Of a stretch of 64,000 nt of DNA, positions 1 to 13,400 are shown piece after piece. The first letter of the stretch is position 1. Each line of letters starts with the position of its first letter. Source of the stretch: Nelumbo lutea (taxonomy: Eukaryota; Streptophyta; Magnoliopsida; Proteales; Nelumbonaceae); the NCBI GenBank assembly GCA_022828595.1, contig JAKGHH010000006.1, forward strand, positions 11,656,633 through 11,720,632. Direction: 5' to 3'. The notes beneath the pieces are model-generated. The model was not told the origin of the DNA and made no database searches. It saw only the letters and a list, made by a program, of their open reading frames with translations. Both the position numbers and the translations under genes were made by a program.

Positions 1-814
1 ACTTGTAGTGCTTACAATAATACTTTGATCTTGATTGTTGATTGGGTCCAATGGCATTTGAATGAGGCCCTCATTGGGAGGAAACAAACATGGTTGCTAC
101 TTTTGGTGCGGGTCCTTGTAGAGTATACATTGCTAGGTGGCGTTCTTATTGAAGAACTAAAGCATAGACCTTATTCAAGGTTGGTAAGGGTTTCGATCCA
201 AGAATGTTTGAGCAGATGGTGTTGTATGACTCATCAAGTCCCACCAATAATTGATGGAGTCGTTCTTTTTCTTGTTCAACAATGAAAATCTTGGTTGCGC
301 CTCCACAAGAACATTTAGGCAAGCTAATGAGTGTAGCTAGCTCATCCCAAATTATCTTTAATTTGGTGAAGAACGATGTTACTATAAGATCTGCTTGCAT
401 GAGCATTGCCAAATCATGTTTGAGTTGGTGTATTCTAGGAATGTTTTTATGAGAGAGCCGCTCCTACAATTCCGACCAAATTTCCGAAGTAGACTTAATA
501 AAGGCAACACTATCGTAGAGTTCCTTTGAGATAGAGTTGAAGATCCAAGAAGCAACCATTGCATTGCATTTGGACCAAGAACTTTATTCCGGTGACAATC
601 ATGCTAGTCGGTGCAATGATCCATCGACAAAGCATAGCTTGTTCTTTGCTCGAAGTATTGTTCTCATCGCCTATTGCCATACTGGGTAATTTTCTTCGAT
701 GAGCAGACAGGACACCAAGACCATCCCCGGATTGTCCGAGGCATGCAGAAAATATAGGGAATTAGGATCCGAGAACAAGGATTCCATGGAACTGATGGTG
801 GTATCTGATGCCAT
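1..814 (-). pseudogene. Copia gag remnant (UBN2-type)
   Basis: The minus-strand frame opens at ATG 814 (MASDTTISSMES...). It shows the usual Copia gag layout: an N-terminal 'ENYPVWQ' motif, then 'MVASWIF' and 'SAFIKSTSEIW'-like segments, then the conserved 'LLVGLDESYNTICSNILGSKPLPTLNKVYALVLQ' region at about 150-260, which matches the UBN2/gag-polypeptide family. The frame is broken by stops (for example just after the PVWQ motif) and by shifts around 500-570. It is a non-functional particle-protein gene of the truncated element and is not a host gene. Confidence 0.7.
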
Positions 815-1208
815 GATGGTGCTTGTGACTCGACAAAGATTTCATTTAAACAAAAAACAAGGTTTCTTGACTACGATGAAATATTGATGGACAAAGTTAA
901 TCGTACCCCCTAGGCATATGATGAGGTAAAAGTCTCTGTGATGAAAAAAGAAATGATAAAATGCCGTAGGCGTGTGATAAAGAAAAGGGAAGAGGAGATT
1001 GTCATGAAAAGGACTGCGATGAGTTATGGCTCTAATACTATGTAAGGAGGTACCAGAAATGTGGAACCTCTATAAATTCTTATTGAAAGACAACGGTATT
1101 TTAATTACAAAGATGGTTGGTTGTGGTGTAACAACCTAGCTAACTGACCAGAATGCAAGTGGGCCATGTGGCCAAACTACACGTTGGCCCAAGACTCTAA
1201 TCCTAACA
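1..1208 (-). mobile_element. 5' end of a truncated Ty1/copia retrotransposon
   Basis: Read on the minus strand, this starts with a candidate short 5' LTR (1041-1208, TG...CA), followed directly by a degenerate primer-binding site at 1028-1040 (TAGTATTAGAGCC on the minus strand, one or two changes from the usual initiator-Met tRNA site). A gag-like reading frame runs from 814 down to the window edge. The rest of the element (protease, integrase, RT, 3' LTR) would lie left of the window, so completeness cannot be judged. No second LTR is visible here, so the LTR limits rest only on the TG/CA ends and the PBS position. Confidence 0.6.
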
Positions 1209-1297
1209 TGCTATGTTCTCATCTCAAGGTAGAAGGTGATGAACAATGTTCAAGTTCGAGTTCGGTTCTTTGAGATTAGAATGGGAAGAAGAAGAAG

Positions 1298-1301
<4 letters not shown>

Positions 1302-1333
<32 letters not shown>
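1302..1333. repeat. (GA)n microsatellite
   Basis: An uninterrupted GA/AG dinucleotide run, preceded by a GAA-rich stretch from 1284. Simple repeat; no gene is attached to it. Confidence 0.95.
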
Positions 1334-1341
<8 letters not shown>

Positions 1342-1859
1342 GAGGGAGAGGAATCCGGAAAAGGGAGCAGAAATTGGTCACCACTCTCTTGTCCTAGTTT
1401 CATTCAAAGGCCCAAAGGTGGAAGATGAACAGTGTTGAATGAAGGTTGTTCACCACTGCTAGATTCACTGCTTCGGGAAAAAGATGAATAGTTCAAAGAG
1501 GGCAGACGATACGCTAGAGTTGGAGAAGGTTGTCGAGCTAAGAACTGCTACCGCACAGGCTCTTTATCGAAGGATTTGACTAGTGTATGAAAATATAAAT
1601 TCCTTCCTTCCTTTCAAATGAAAGAAAGTTTAAATATTATGTTAAAATGGCATTTTTGGTAATTTTTGGAAAAACTGAGGACAGTTTTGGCAATTTCGTA
1701 GTCTGGGTCAGAGTTGGTCTAGTGGGGGGTCAAACCAAGGTTTTGGTTCAATAGTGGGTGGTTTTGGGTCAAAAAATGGAAGGTTGAGATAGGTCTGACC
1801 ATGAAAAGTGAGTTTGTGTGTGTGGGCCATGAGATTGGTCGAACATAATCTATTTGAAG

Positions 1860-2580
1860 GGGCAAGTGAGGATATTTTTTATTGAAATTTGGCAAGGTGG
1901 GGTTTTTAGATAATCTGAGTAGATTGGTTGGGTTAGATTAAGACAACTAGGCCCAAATTGGGCAGATATGCCAAGGGCTTAATTCGGTTAATCTAGAGTC
2001 TTGAAACGAAATCCTTGTGTAATCGAGGGGTAAACAAGGTCTGTTTTGGATGAAAATTCAAAAGGTAGGGTTTTGGATAGTTTGAGGTGATTGGTGAGGT
2101 TAGATTGAGCCAAATGGGCCCAGATTAGGCAAACTTGGTATCTAGTCAATATAGGATTTCAAAATGGAATCTAGGTGTAATGGATGGGTAGACGAAGGTG
2201 TTTTGGGCCAACACTTCACAAGTGGGTGTTTGAGGGATTTGAAATCTGATGATGAGGTCTGATCAGTCTTAGAGGGTCAAGATCGTAGGAATTTGGGTCA
2301 ATGGGATGTTTTAGAATGAAATCTTAGTTTGATAGAAGAGTAAATGGGAGAATGTGGAGGTGAAATTTTATGAGCATGTGTTATGGTATGCCTGGAGTCT
2401 AAAGGTGTGGTTTGATCTATTTTGATGTGTCAAGATCAAGGTAATCTAGGTTATGAGTGTTTAGGCTAACGATAGGCATTGGAATGGAATCTTCATTTGA
2501 TGAAGGGGTAAATAAAGGAATTTTGAGCTAAATTTTAGGGATAGGTATTTTGAGTGGTCTTTGATCTGATGTTGGCATCG
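1860..2580. repeat. Degenerate tandem array, unit about 150-167 bp
   Basis: Four or more diverged units share an anchor resembling 'GGAATCT...TGATGGAGGGGTAAA', seen at about 2004, 2161, 2313 and 2480 (spacings 157, 152 and 167). Each anchor is preceded by a 'GGGTTTT..GAT' and 'GGTTAGATTGAG' type segment and by GGCCCA/GGGTCAA words. It could be an old satellite-like expansion or a decayed internal tandem repeat of a retrotransposon. No coding signal is seen in it. Confidence 0.5.
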
Positions 2581-3673
2581 GATCTGGTGGTCAAGATGTC
2601 AATAGGGGTTGATCGGGACCATCGGATAGGTATCGGGTAGGTTTAACGGTGGATCTGAGTGCTCTTAGGGTGAAATTCAGGTTTTTTTGGGTTTTTGAGT
2701 GTTTCAGAAGGATTAGAATGGTCTGATAGGGTGTTTGAGGTGAATTGGAGTTCAGGCGGCGGACCGAGCAAAAATCAAGTGCTAACAACGCCTATGAAAC
2801 CTGAACAAAGAAAAGGAAAACAAGTTTTGGGCCCCAAAGAAATACAAAATGCCTTCTTTTGACTCTTCTTTTCTCTATTCCAAAATCTCCATCAACTCCT
2901 CATCCTATATTAAGATCTTTTACCCTTCTCATTTGAGGTCTTTTTCCCTTTCACTTCCATGCTTGTAGATATTCATTGTTGCCATCTTTAAGCTTGTACA
3001 GTAACCTCCCCTCTCTTTCCATGCATCTTGATCATTTGGTCTGTAATATCATTCTTATTTGATCTCTTGAGAATTATTTAATTTCTTACTTTTTAATTAT
3101 ATGTCCTTCATAAAACTTGACTTTTCATCATGGATTCCTTGACTATAGTTCTTGATTGAAATTTATGACAGTTCAAGAAGTAAAATGGAAAGAATAAGAG
3201 GAAAGGACAGAACAAAAAAGCTAGGCTACTAGTAAAGTACTATTGAATGACTCTGCTTCATGATTTTATCTATTATGCCCTACCAAGCTGAAGTTCTATT
3301 TCTAACAAATCTTCTAGTATCTACTTCTGCAGTTCTACCAATTCATTTCCAGCCGATGGGAACCCAGTTTTATGACGCATACCCTTTTCATATAAAAACT
3401 GGTAGATAAATGGGTGTGTGAACTTAGCAGGCAACCACTCCATCACTGCAGTCATCCTTTAAGGTGTTTTCTTTAACAAGGTGTTGTAAGAAAACCTCAA
3501 AAGTTTTACTCACCAATAAGCATAACATCAAGCTTACTGATAATTCCAACTTCCAAGTACCATTATCCATGCTCAAACAACATACTGAATCGAGCATACC
3601 AAGAAATAGCCAACACATCTATTAGGGTGCATGGTGCATTAATGTATACTCTGCTTTGCATTAACAAACCTAA
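2581..3673. other. Intergenic, no recognised feature
   Basis: The sequence is AT-rich with short chance reading frames only. I see no protein family, splice structure or clear repeat end. Confidence 0.6.
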
Positions 3674-3792
3674 GGCTCAGTTTGGAAGGAGTATAAATAC
3701 AAATTTGTAGAGTGTAAAACCTTGTATTTTGTATTATTTTGTATGTATTTGCGCTGTAAATATTTGTATTTGTACTCTTTCCAAACTGAGAC
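3674..3792. repeat. MITE, family A copy 1 (CTCAGTTTGGAAGGAGTA ends)
   Basis: A 119-bp element with matching inverted ends: CTCAGTTTGGAAGGAGTA on the left and TACTCTTTCCAAACTGAG on the right, differing at one base. The middle is AT-rich with 'ATACAAAATACAAG'-type words. Related copies occur at about 34513-34622 and 35008-35114. Small non-autonomous DNA transposon; the superfamily is not determinable from what is visible. Confidence 0.75.
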
Positions 3793-6520
3793 TAAATAAC
3801 TTTTGAAAAGAGCATTTTTTATGCAAAAACTGTTAATTCATCTTAAATAAAAGTTGAGGCTTTTTTGGAATTTTCTTTCCATCTTCCCTTCTTTTTTTCT
3901 GTCTCGTGGTAAAAGAAATGGTTGGATTTTATCATAACTATTGATGATGGATGCAATTAATTGAGCTGCGGAGTGCAAACATCCACACATTATGGTTTTG
4001 AGCAAAGTTTTGTTTAACAGAGATGCCAATAGCTATCATTGTTGAGATTAAAACAAAACAAACAAGAGTACATTTCATATAAACAAAGTTTAAGTTCACC
4101 ATGAGCTAGTAATTTAGTGTTGCATCCTGCCATGGGTGATGCAATACTGAATCTACAAGCATAGGGATTTAAGCATTATAGAGCTGATCGGGCTGCAAAC
4201 TTTATAGCTCAAGATGCATTTTTGTCGTACCAATACCAGAAAAAATGTGTTCCGGTATCATTTATTAACGATATGAAGCTCTAAAGTGATTATTGTCCTA
4301 ATAATCAATCTAGAACCAATTTATGGCATTTGGCTGCTATTTCAGTCAAAGGGGATAATTAATTAATTAATCAATTGGCATAGGGTTATGGGCATGGAAA
4401 ATATTCAAGCTACCATACTTCAAACAATATGTTTTGCCATTTGAAAATGAACTTTGCATTGATTACTCTATCAGCCAATTAAACCACGAAGTTACAAGAA
4501 ATAACCAACACTCACATCTAATATTCAATCTAACTTCCACAGTTCAGATAAGCTAGTAGAATCTCCCCCATGATCTATGTCTGGACCCTTGAATTTTGAC
4601 CTGGTTACTAGTTAACCAATCCATGAGCTCCATGACCCATCACTCCATCAGCACTCTGGTCTGGTTTTTTGTGCAATCCAAGTCTGAGAACACTGTTTTT
4701 ACTAGAAACTCTGCCTTCTTTTATCTTTTCTTTGTTAACCCAAAAGTACCATTTTTGGAGTGAAATCCTCCTTGGCTTTATGGGAAAAAGAAAAGGCTCC
4801 TCCTATTAATAAATCGGCTTCGTTGGATTTCCAAAATTCCAGGAAGGTAAGATGAAGAGGCAGCTGTTATTTTTTTTGACATTTACCAGGAAGAATGGTT
4901 TGAATTTTTTTGACATGGTTTGAATTTTTTCTCCGTGTAAGGTTAAAATTGTTGCCAAGATAGCATATACAGTTCTAATCCTGTTTTTCCACTATGAATA
5001 TGATTCTGGTTATTTTTTATCAGTGACATAATTATTCTTCATTATTAGTAATGCAACATTACAGACATATATAACCACATATCATATAAGTAGAATCCGT
5101 GGAGCATCACTACTAAAGTCACAATAGATATATAATGTGGATTAACAAGTTACTAGAGAAGTATATAAAGAACATACAGTATAAATATATATCATATATA
5201 TCATTCAGATTGTTAATGTCATTGTTGTCATCAATTCATCATAGAGGAGGTAATGCATAAAGGCTCTCTCCACAATAATTCTGATGGAAAAGGGCAAATT
5301 TCTTCCTTATCCTGATCACAGCAAGTTGATGAATCTCCACATTTAAAAATATCACAAAACCAAACTGCATGCTTTACGAATAGATTCAGAAAGCACAACT
5401 GCCCATTGGGGAATATCAACAAAACCTCAGAGCGTACAGGTAAAGCAGATTAAGCACAGTTAATTAAAAATAAAAAATAAAATCTAAAAGAATTAATCTG
5501 TTAAGCATATCAAGCAATAACGACAACCTGCTTTACAACATGGAATGCAAAATCAACGTAGCCAACAACATAACCCAAGAGGAATATGCAACTTAGATTT
5601 ATTTTGTTCTGTTTTTATTAAATTGGTTGCAACTATTTTATTTCTGAATGTAATGATATTCTTAAATAATAGCCTATTGTTAAATAATCCATTATTTATG
5701 AAAATTATTAAAAATTTCTGGAAAATATTCTACCAAAAATTATGAACTAATTATTTCAGAAATAATTCATTATTTAATAAATATTAAATATTTTAATAAT
5801 CTACCAAAAATTAATAAAAATTTAATATTTAATAATTCTTTATTATTAATAAATGTTCAAAATTTCAATGTTTATAGTAATTTACATTAACCATTCTAAT
5901 TTAATAATATTTTTTAAATTTTCACAATAATAATTTATTGATAAAAGATATTACTAATTAGCATAATTTAATAAGTTCTATAAAATCAATAATTATAGTT
6001 AACAATTATCAAATAATTTGAGGAAACTCTTTAACTAATAATCCATAATTATTTCTTAAATAAGTAATTTAAAAATTAAGAAATTAATCTATGAAAACAT
6101 ATTCTCCTAAACTAACTAAATAATAATTCATTATTATTATTTTAATAAATAATTATTAAGTTATTTAGGAAAATTATTAAATTTGTCCACATGGATCTAG
6201 ACCACTTCGTTGACTTCAATCATACCTAGTTTTACATTAATTAACAACAAATGATTTACTTTTAATTAAAAATAATGTAATTTACCATAATTACATTAAT
6301 TTACTATAATTACATTTACTTTAATTAATAGTAAATGCTTTAGGCTTAAAAGGTAAATAATTTGCATTAATTAATTGTTATTGTAAATAATTAGTTTACC
6401 ATACATTACTATTAATCAATAGCTATTTTGATAATTTTTTGGGAATTATCATAAAATATTGTAGTGTATTATTATTTAATTTACTATTAGTTAATTAGTT
6501 ATAGAAAATTATTATAATTG
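3793..6520. other. AT-rich intergenic DNA
   Basis: No gene is supported. The part from about 5440 to 6520 is extremely AT-rich (runs of AATTATTTAATAAT-type words), such as is common in plant intergenic or scaffold-attached DNA. The short reading frames here have no family resemblance. Confidence 0.6.
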
Positions 6521-6930
6521 TAGGGATGACAATTTTCCTTACAAAACTGGCCCTATCATGCTTCACCCCAAACAGGACAAGTTTTCTCAAATATTAAACG
6601 GGGATGGATTGGGGATAGGAAAAATATTTTTGTCTGAAATTAAGGATGAGATTTGTATATAATTCCCGGAATCATATGGTAAATTAGTAAAATATCTGTA
6701 GATTTAATATTGATTTTTAAAATATCTCTAAGTTTTCATCATATTCTTACAATTCTATAATCACATAATTTAATTTATAAAATCCCTAAATTATTATATC
6801 TAATTCCTAAAATACCCCCAAATTCTTATAATATTTATAAAATTTATATAAATTATATTTTTTTACATAATTACCTCTGGGTGAGGAAAATTTTAGGATT
6901 CCCATCTCCGATGGAGAATATGCGCCCCCC
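6521..6930. repeat. Possible MITE, family B (TAGGGATGACAAT end)
   Basis: The left end reads TAGGGATGACAATTTTCC. The reverse complement of this end (ATTGTCATTCCTA) appears at about 60950-60962 at the end of another compositionally similar block with 'GGGGATGG' and 'GGGGACAGGGATGGG' words. The right end of the copy here is unclear and runs into a C homopolymer at about 6924-6937. Confidence 0.4.
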
Positions 6931-7417
6931 CCCCCCCTCCCGGCTACTAAACGATTAAAAACGATTAAAAGTTTATCAACGTCAGAGAAAAAGCTTTCTG
7001 CTGGTCTTTTACTCCGACCGCTAAAATCTCGCCGAAAAAAAATGAGACCACAAATTCAACAGACTTACACGGGTAGAGAAATCTCTATCACCATAAAGTT
7101 TATGTTCAGGTTCTCTCCATCAGATTGTTTCCACTCTTCTTCTCAGACACAAACATTTCTCTATAATAATAGAAAAAATAACATACACGCTTATACACAA
7201 AGTTGATAGAAGTATTCTTGTTGACAAGTCTGGTATTTGATCCTTCTTTTCTAATTATAATTGTACCTGTGTCTGGCCTTCCGTCCTGCGTCCTTTTATT
7301 TTTTCCACTCAATTCATGAGGAGCTTGACATGGCAAAATTTGAGAAATAAACAGCCACGATGATCATGCATTGCAAAGGAGACAACAACGATCCCAGTCC
7401 GAGAGATCCCATGCACC

Positions 7418-10400
7418 ATGGATGACAAGCTACCTGGGTCTATCGGTACAAGCACCAGCTTGTCTCTGCGATTGGGACAGGTCATCTTCTCCTCTGCCTC
7501 CCTTCTCTTCATGTCTTTGGGTGTCGAGTTCTATGGCTTCACCGCTTTCTGGTACTCCTCCATCCCCAGTCCTTGCTTCTTTATATGCCATGCTTAATTG
7601 CTTTGGATCGTTAACTTCTGTTGCTAATTAGAGCACCAGGAGAAAGAAAGAAAGAAAGAAAGAAAAACACAAATTTCGGGGTTTGTGTGTTTATAATTTG
7701 CCTTAGGCTACATTATGGAGATGACATTAGGAAATAAACTCGTAGATTTACTGCTAGGTTCGCTTTTTTTATCAATGATGTTAGACTTTGTATACTTTGT
7801 TAAATAAACTGTCTATGGTCGTATAGGATTCTGAAATAATTAATCAATCATCAATTAGAAGCTAAGACAACTTCATTCTTTCGGCAAGAAAGAGAAAGCT
7901 AATCGACTAGAAATTAAAGATTTTCAATTACAGGCAGCAGTCATAGAGGAAAGAGTGCAATCAAATATATAATTAAGACCGTACTTCATTTCCAAATTGC
8001 TCGTCTGGTGAAAAGCTTAAATGCAGAGTGAAGGGCTAAAGTGAAGAAGATAAGTTTTTGTTGATTTAGTTCATGTGTAGCTGATGATCAATGGAAAACA
8101 CACAAGAACGAAGATCTGCCTGAAGACAGAGATACCCTATTATAGATATATATTGTACATTTTCTTTTCGGGAACTGCTTCGGAAGAATTAAACCAGTCA
8201 GATTTATTGCATTTCTTATCAGTCACATTCAGTATGAGATCTTAAGAATCAAGTTTCCTCAACCCTCTTCAAATTTGGGCTTGGGGTTTCGGTCCAAGTT
8301 TGTGGCGAAGGAGAAAGATAATGGAGAACCCTTCTCTGCTTCTGTATTACACCCAAGGATTACAAGATACATATATATGAAGTTCCCTTGCGAGGAAGTC
8401 GGCTAACTATTAGGAAGAATTACAATTACAATTAGGAACCTAATCACTGACTCCTAAAAGAATATGGAAAACCAAGATGATAACTAAAATACATACAAAA
8501 TACAGCTCATATATGATAAGGCTCATACGACAAGGCTGACTCATACGATAAGGCTCAATACCCCCCCTCAAGTTGGTGCATGTAAACGGGAAATGCCCAA
8601 CTTGGGAAGAAGATGTTCAAATTGTTGCCTGCCCAGGGCCTTTGTAAATATATCAGCAAATTGCTCGGAAGTCCGGACATAGGAGGATCGTATATTCCCA
8701 TTCTAGATTTTACCGCAGACAAAGTGACAATCTACTTCAATGTGTTTAGTTCGCTCATGGAAGACCGGATTCGTAGCAATATGCAAAGCTGCTTGACTAT
8801 CACAGTATAATCGCATAGGATCGGGATGACCAACTCCTAATGAATGCAACAGTCCTTTTAACCATTTCAATTCACATGCAGCTGTTGCCATAGACCTGTA
8901 TTCCGCCTCAGTCAATGATCTGGACACTATATGCTGCTTCTTTGTCTTCCACGAGATTGGTGCTTGTCCCAATAAAAAAAAGTATCCGGTGAGAGAACGT
9001 CACGTCAATGGACAACCGGCCCAGTCAGAATCACAGTAAGCATACAATCGAAGATCACTGTCAGCTGGAAGGAAAATTCCTTGTCCTGGATTACCTTTCA
9101 AATATCGCACTACACGTAAAGCCGCCTCCCAGTGTTCTTCACAGGGGGTTTGCAAAAATTGAGAGAGCACATGCACACAATAGGACAACTCAAGACGGAT
9201 AATGGTCAAGTAAATCAAATGACCCACTAGCCTCTTGTAATTCTCCGGCTTTATCATCAAATGACCATCTGTCAAAGCCAATTTATGATTTTGTTCTAGG
9301 GGAAAACCAGTTGGCTTAACTCCTAACAATCCAGTTTCTGATATGATATCCGAAGCATACTTCCGCTGACAAATAGAAATATCTTCCTGGTTTCTTGCGA
9401 CCTCCACTCCTAAAAAATATTTTAAAACTCTCAAGTCCTTCACATGGAAGCATTGACTCAGATACTTCTTGAATTTCTGAATGGCATCCCCATTATTTCC
9501 AGAGATGACAAGATCGTCCACGTAAACTAGAATACTTAGCTGTACCTGCCCACGTCGAAATGTAAACAAAGAGTAATCAGATTGTGACAGGGTAAAACCA
9601 TATTGTTTCAAGGCTGTTGTTAGTTTAGCAAACCAGCAATGAGGGGCCTGCTTCAATCTATAAAGCGACTTATGCAGCTTGCACACCTTTCCAGGCAATT
9701 TGGAAATGCGTTCTGCACATCCATCTGATGCAATTCCCAATTTTTACCTGCAGCAACTACAAGGAATGCACGTACTGTAACCATCTTTGCCATAGGTGCA
9801 AACGTTTCATTGTAGTCTATCCCTTCAACCTGTTTGTTTTTGAATATCACCAAACGCGCCTTGTACCATTCTATTGTGCCATCTGAGTTGTATTTTATCT
9901 TGTAGACCCATTTACTTCTGAGAGCATTTTTCCCTGGCTCTAAAGCTTCAATTTCCTTTCTCATTGCCTCTCTCCAATGAGAGTCCTTGACAGCCTCTGA
10001 ATAACCATGTGGCTCATGACTAGCTATGACAACTACTAAGAAAGAGCGATGTCGCAAAGAAAATTTATCACAATTCACATAACGTGTTATAGGATAGGGA
10101 GTACCTGAGGAGTGAGATTGGCGAGATGAACTAGCAGAAGAGCTCAGACTTTGGTTCAAACCCCATGCTGTGTGTATGACGTAATCCTTGAGACGAGTGG
10201 AAGGATGCTTCACTCTATGACCTCGTCCAAGTTGCTCACTCCCTGCATTCATTTCTACCATAGAACGCCCCCCCCTTACATCATGCTCCACTTCATCATT
10301 TTCACAACTGTCCCCATTGCTATCCATGACCTCACTAGTACTATCACCCCTTCCTCTTTTACTTTGACAATCTTCCTCGTCATACACTTCAGTCTCCACC

Positions 10401-13400
10401 TAGGTATAATCAAGATAACTATCATTGTGTTCGACTTTTTCTCCATCAACAGCATATGGAAATTCAGTTTCTGAAAATACCACATCCCTAGAAACAAAGT
10501 ATTCATTTTTCTCCAAGTCATAAACTCTCCACCCCTTCTTGCCAAAGGAGTATCCCACAAAGACACAACGTCTGGCTCTAGTGGCAAACTTATCCCTAGT
10601 ACGATTTAGGCTCCGTGCATAACACAAACACCCAAATGTCCGTATATGCTTGTAGCTAGGTTTCTGTCCATATAACATCTCATACGGTGATTTTCCCAAA
10701 AGAAGAGTGGAAGGGGTCATGTTGATCAGATAACCGACCACCATAAAACACTCTCCCCAAAACTCAATAGGGAGATTAGCCTGAGATCTAAGAGCTCTGA
10801 TGTATTATACCAAACTCAGTACCATTGTCACTTCTAACTATCTTTACCAATTTATCATATTGGTGTTTAACCATAGTGAAGAAATTTCACAAAGTTTTGC
10901 CCACTTCACTTTTGGCATTAAATAAGAAAATCCAAATGGCTCTTAAGAAGTCACTAACAATAGTAAAAAAAAAAATGGCACCACAAGACGCCTGTACTGA
11001 GTACAGACCCCATAAATCACAATGAATCAAGTTGAAAATTCCTTTAGCATTATTTTCACTAGAATCGAACGTACCTCTTGTCTGTTTGGCTTTTGAACAA
11101 ACACCACAAATCCTATTTCCACTACCACATCTAATGTTCAAATCAGGAAGAAATTTAATTACTTTTTTGGAGGGATGGCACATTCTCTTGTGCCATAACT
11201 CATATGACGCTTCAACTTTTGCCTTGTGAACCTTGCTTGAGCACGCACCCTTGAAGTAGTAGAGCCCTTCGTGTAGTTCACCCACACCAATCACCATCCT
11301 CGAAGTGCGGTCCTGTACAACACAAAACTTATTAGTGAATTGGATATTACAATTTGACTCCTCTAGTAATTGTGACACAGATATCAGATTACAATTCAAA
11401 CGAGGAACATAAAGCACATTAGTAAGCTTCATGTGCTTATTTAAAATGACTGTCCCTTTCTTTATTGCCATGACATGCTTTCCATTGGGCAATCCAATTG
11501 GACAACCAATCACGGTCTCAGTATCATGCAGGTGGTTCAAGTTCCTAGTCATATGGTGTGAACCTCCTGTGTCAATTATCCAATTCATACCTATCAACTT
11601 CTCATTTGTGCTGGGTTTGCAAGAATTCAAGAGATTAAGAAAAGTGGATCATTGTTCATTAGTCAATCCACTGAATGCTACACGATATCCCTCTGTCGCG
11701 TGGATTGGTTCAGAAGTTTGCCCTACCGCTTGTGCAGCATTTGCCCTCTGTACGCCTCCACGTCCATGACCAGTTTTGCCTTGTGTTCCTCGGTCTCGTG
11801 TTTTCCCACCTCCAGTAGATCTCAGCCGGTCTCCCCACTAGTCTGGGTAGCCGATGAGTTGAAAACAACTCTCAGCTTCATGTCCTGTTCATCCACAGTT
11901 TGTGCACACTCCAGATTTTTCTTTTGTGTCATGTCCTGTTCTTTTGTTCCAACTTGCGTCTGCACAGCAAAGCTCATTGCCTCCCTTTTTTCTTCTTTGT
12001 CGCGGGTCATGGCTCTCAGGCGCTCTTCTTGTATCACCATGGCATAGGCTTTGTTCAAGTTTGGAAACGGATTGGTGCCCAGAATATTGGAACGCATTGT
12101 TCCATATATTGCGTCGTCCAAGCCCATCAGAAATTGATGGACTCTTTCTTCTTCTCGTCTCTTCTCCAACTTCACAATGATGTTGCAGTTGCAGCCTACA
12201 CAAATGCATGTCAGAATTTGTTCATAATTAGCGAATTCTTCCCATATCCGTTTCAGTTTGCCATAATAAGTCACGATTGGGAGACCAGCCTGTTTGCTGT
12301 TTGCGAGATCTGTTTTGAGTTGTTGTATTCTTGGCCCATTGTCCACTGAAAACGCTCTTTGATGTCATCCCACAGGTCTTTCACAACCTCCATATACGTG
12401 ATTGTAGAACGCAGGTTTGGCTCTATCGTGTTGAGGATCCATGAAACCAGCATGGAGTTTACAGTCCACCAGTCTTCCAATTCCGGTGAATCATCTGCGG
12501 GCTAAGATATAGACCCATCGAAAAAGCCAATCTTCTTCTTGGCTTGGAGCGCCATCCGCATTGCTCGAGCCCATTCTTCGTAATTCTCATTTCAGTTGAA
12601 CTTGGGTAATTATATTACCTAGGTTGTTGTTGGCAGTCAAGCAGTATGGTGAAACTACCTTCCTGCTTCCGCCCTCACCTTCATTCTTCTTCTCTTTTCC
12701 ATCTGCCATTATTAATCAACCAAAGCCTGAACCGGGCTCTGATACCATGTGAAACTTTCAGATGAAGGAGAAAGATAATGGAGAACCCTTCTCTGTTTCT
12801 GTATTACACCCAACGATTACAAGATACATATATATGAAGTTCCCTTGCGAGGAAATCGGCTAACCATTAGGAAGAATCACAATTACAATTAGGAACCTAA
12901 TCACTGACTCCTAAAAGAATATGGAAAACCAAGATGATAACTAAAATACATACAAGATACAGCTCATATACAATAAGGCTCATACGATAAGGCTCAATAC
13001 AATCCCCAAGGTTTTCAATTTGCAAATGCAATATTGCATTTATCATGACTTCATTTATGCAGCTCATGGAAGTTAAACACAGATACATTCAGCAAGATCA
13101 AACTTCTTTCTTTCTCATACAAGCATAAGAAATCACTCTACTGAACAATAGTTGGTTAGAGGACCTAACTTGTATCAGAACTCAAAATTGGACATTCAGC
13201 TTATAATAATTTTCTTTTCCCTGAAACAATTTCATGTGAAATATCTGGCAGCTTCTTGGTAACAGCCATGGGTTTGGTAATTCCATGGAGTTTCACATTG
13301 GCAATGGTGGATGGATACGCAGTCATTATGGGCTTCCCTTTTCGCCAACCAGGAATTCTATTGATCATAATTGTAGGAGATTGGGTATGTATCCTCCTCT

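Larger units (their letters stand above)
8301..13001 (-). mobile_element. Ty1/copia LTR retrotransposon, antisense inside CASPL5 intron 1
   Basis: Read on the minus strand: 5' LTR 12748-13001, PBS 12736-12747, gag-pol 12709-8575, a G-rich polypurine tract at about 8561-8572, 3' LTR 8560-8301. Gene order (protease, integrase, RT, RNase H) is that of Copia elements. It has internal stops, frameshifts and an integrase deletion, so it is not autonomous. I could not find a convincing 5-bp target duplication: the right flank is ATCCC and the left flank differs, and the left LTR edge is damaged. Confidence 0.92.

Noticed and set aside
6921..6940. C homopolymer at the end of a possible MITE
   Set aside because: Too simple to interpret; could be a sequencing artefact.
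8613..12349. Plus-strand open frames up to 149 codons
   Set aside because: They are shadows of the minus-strand Copia gag-pol.
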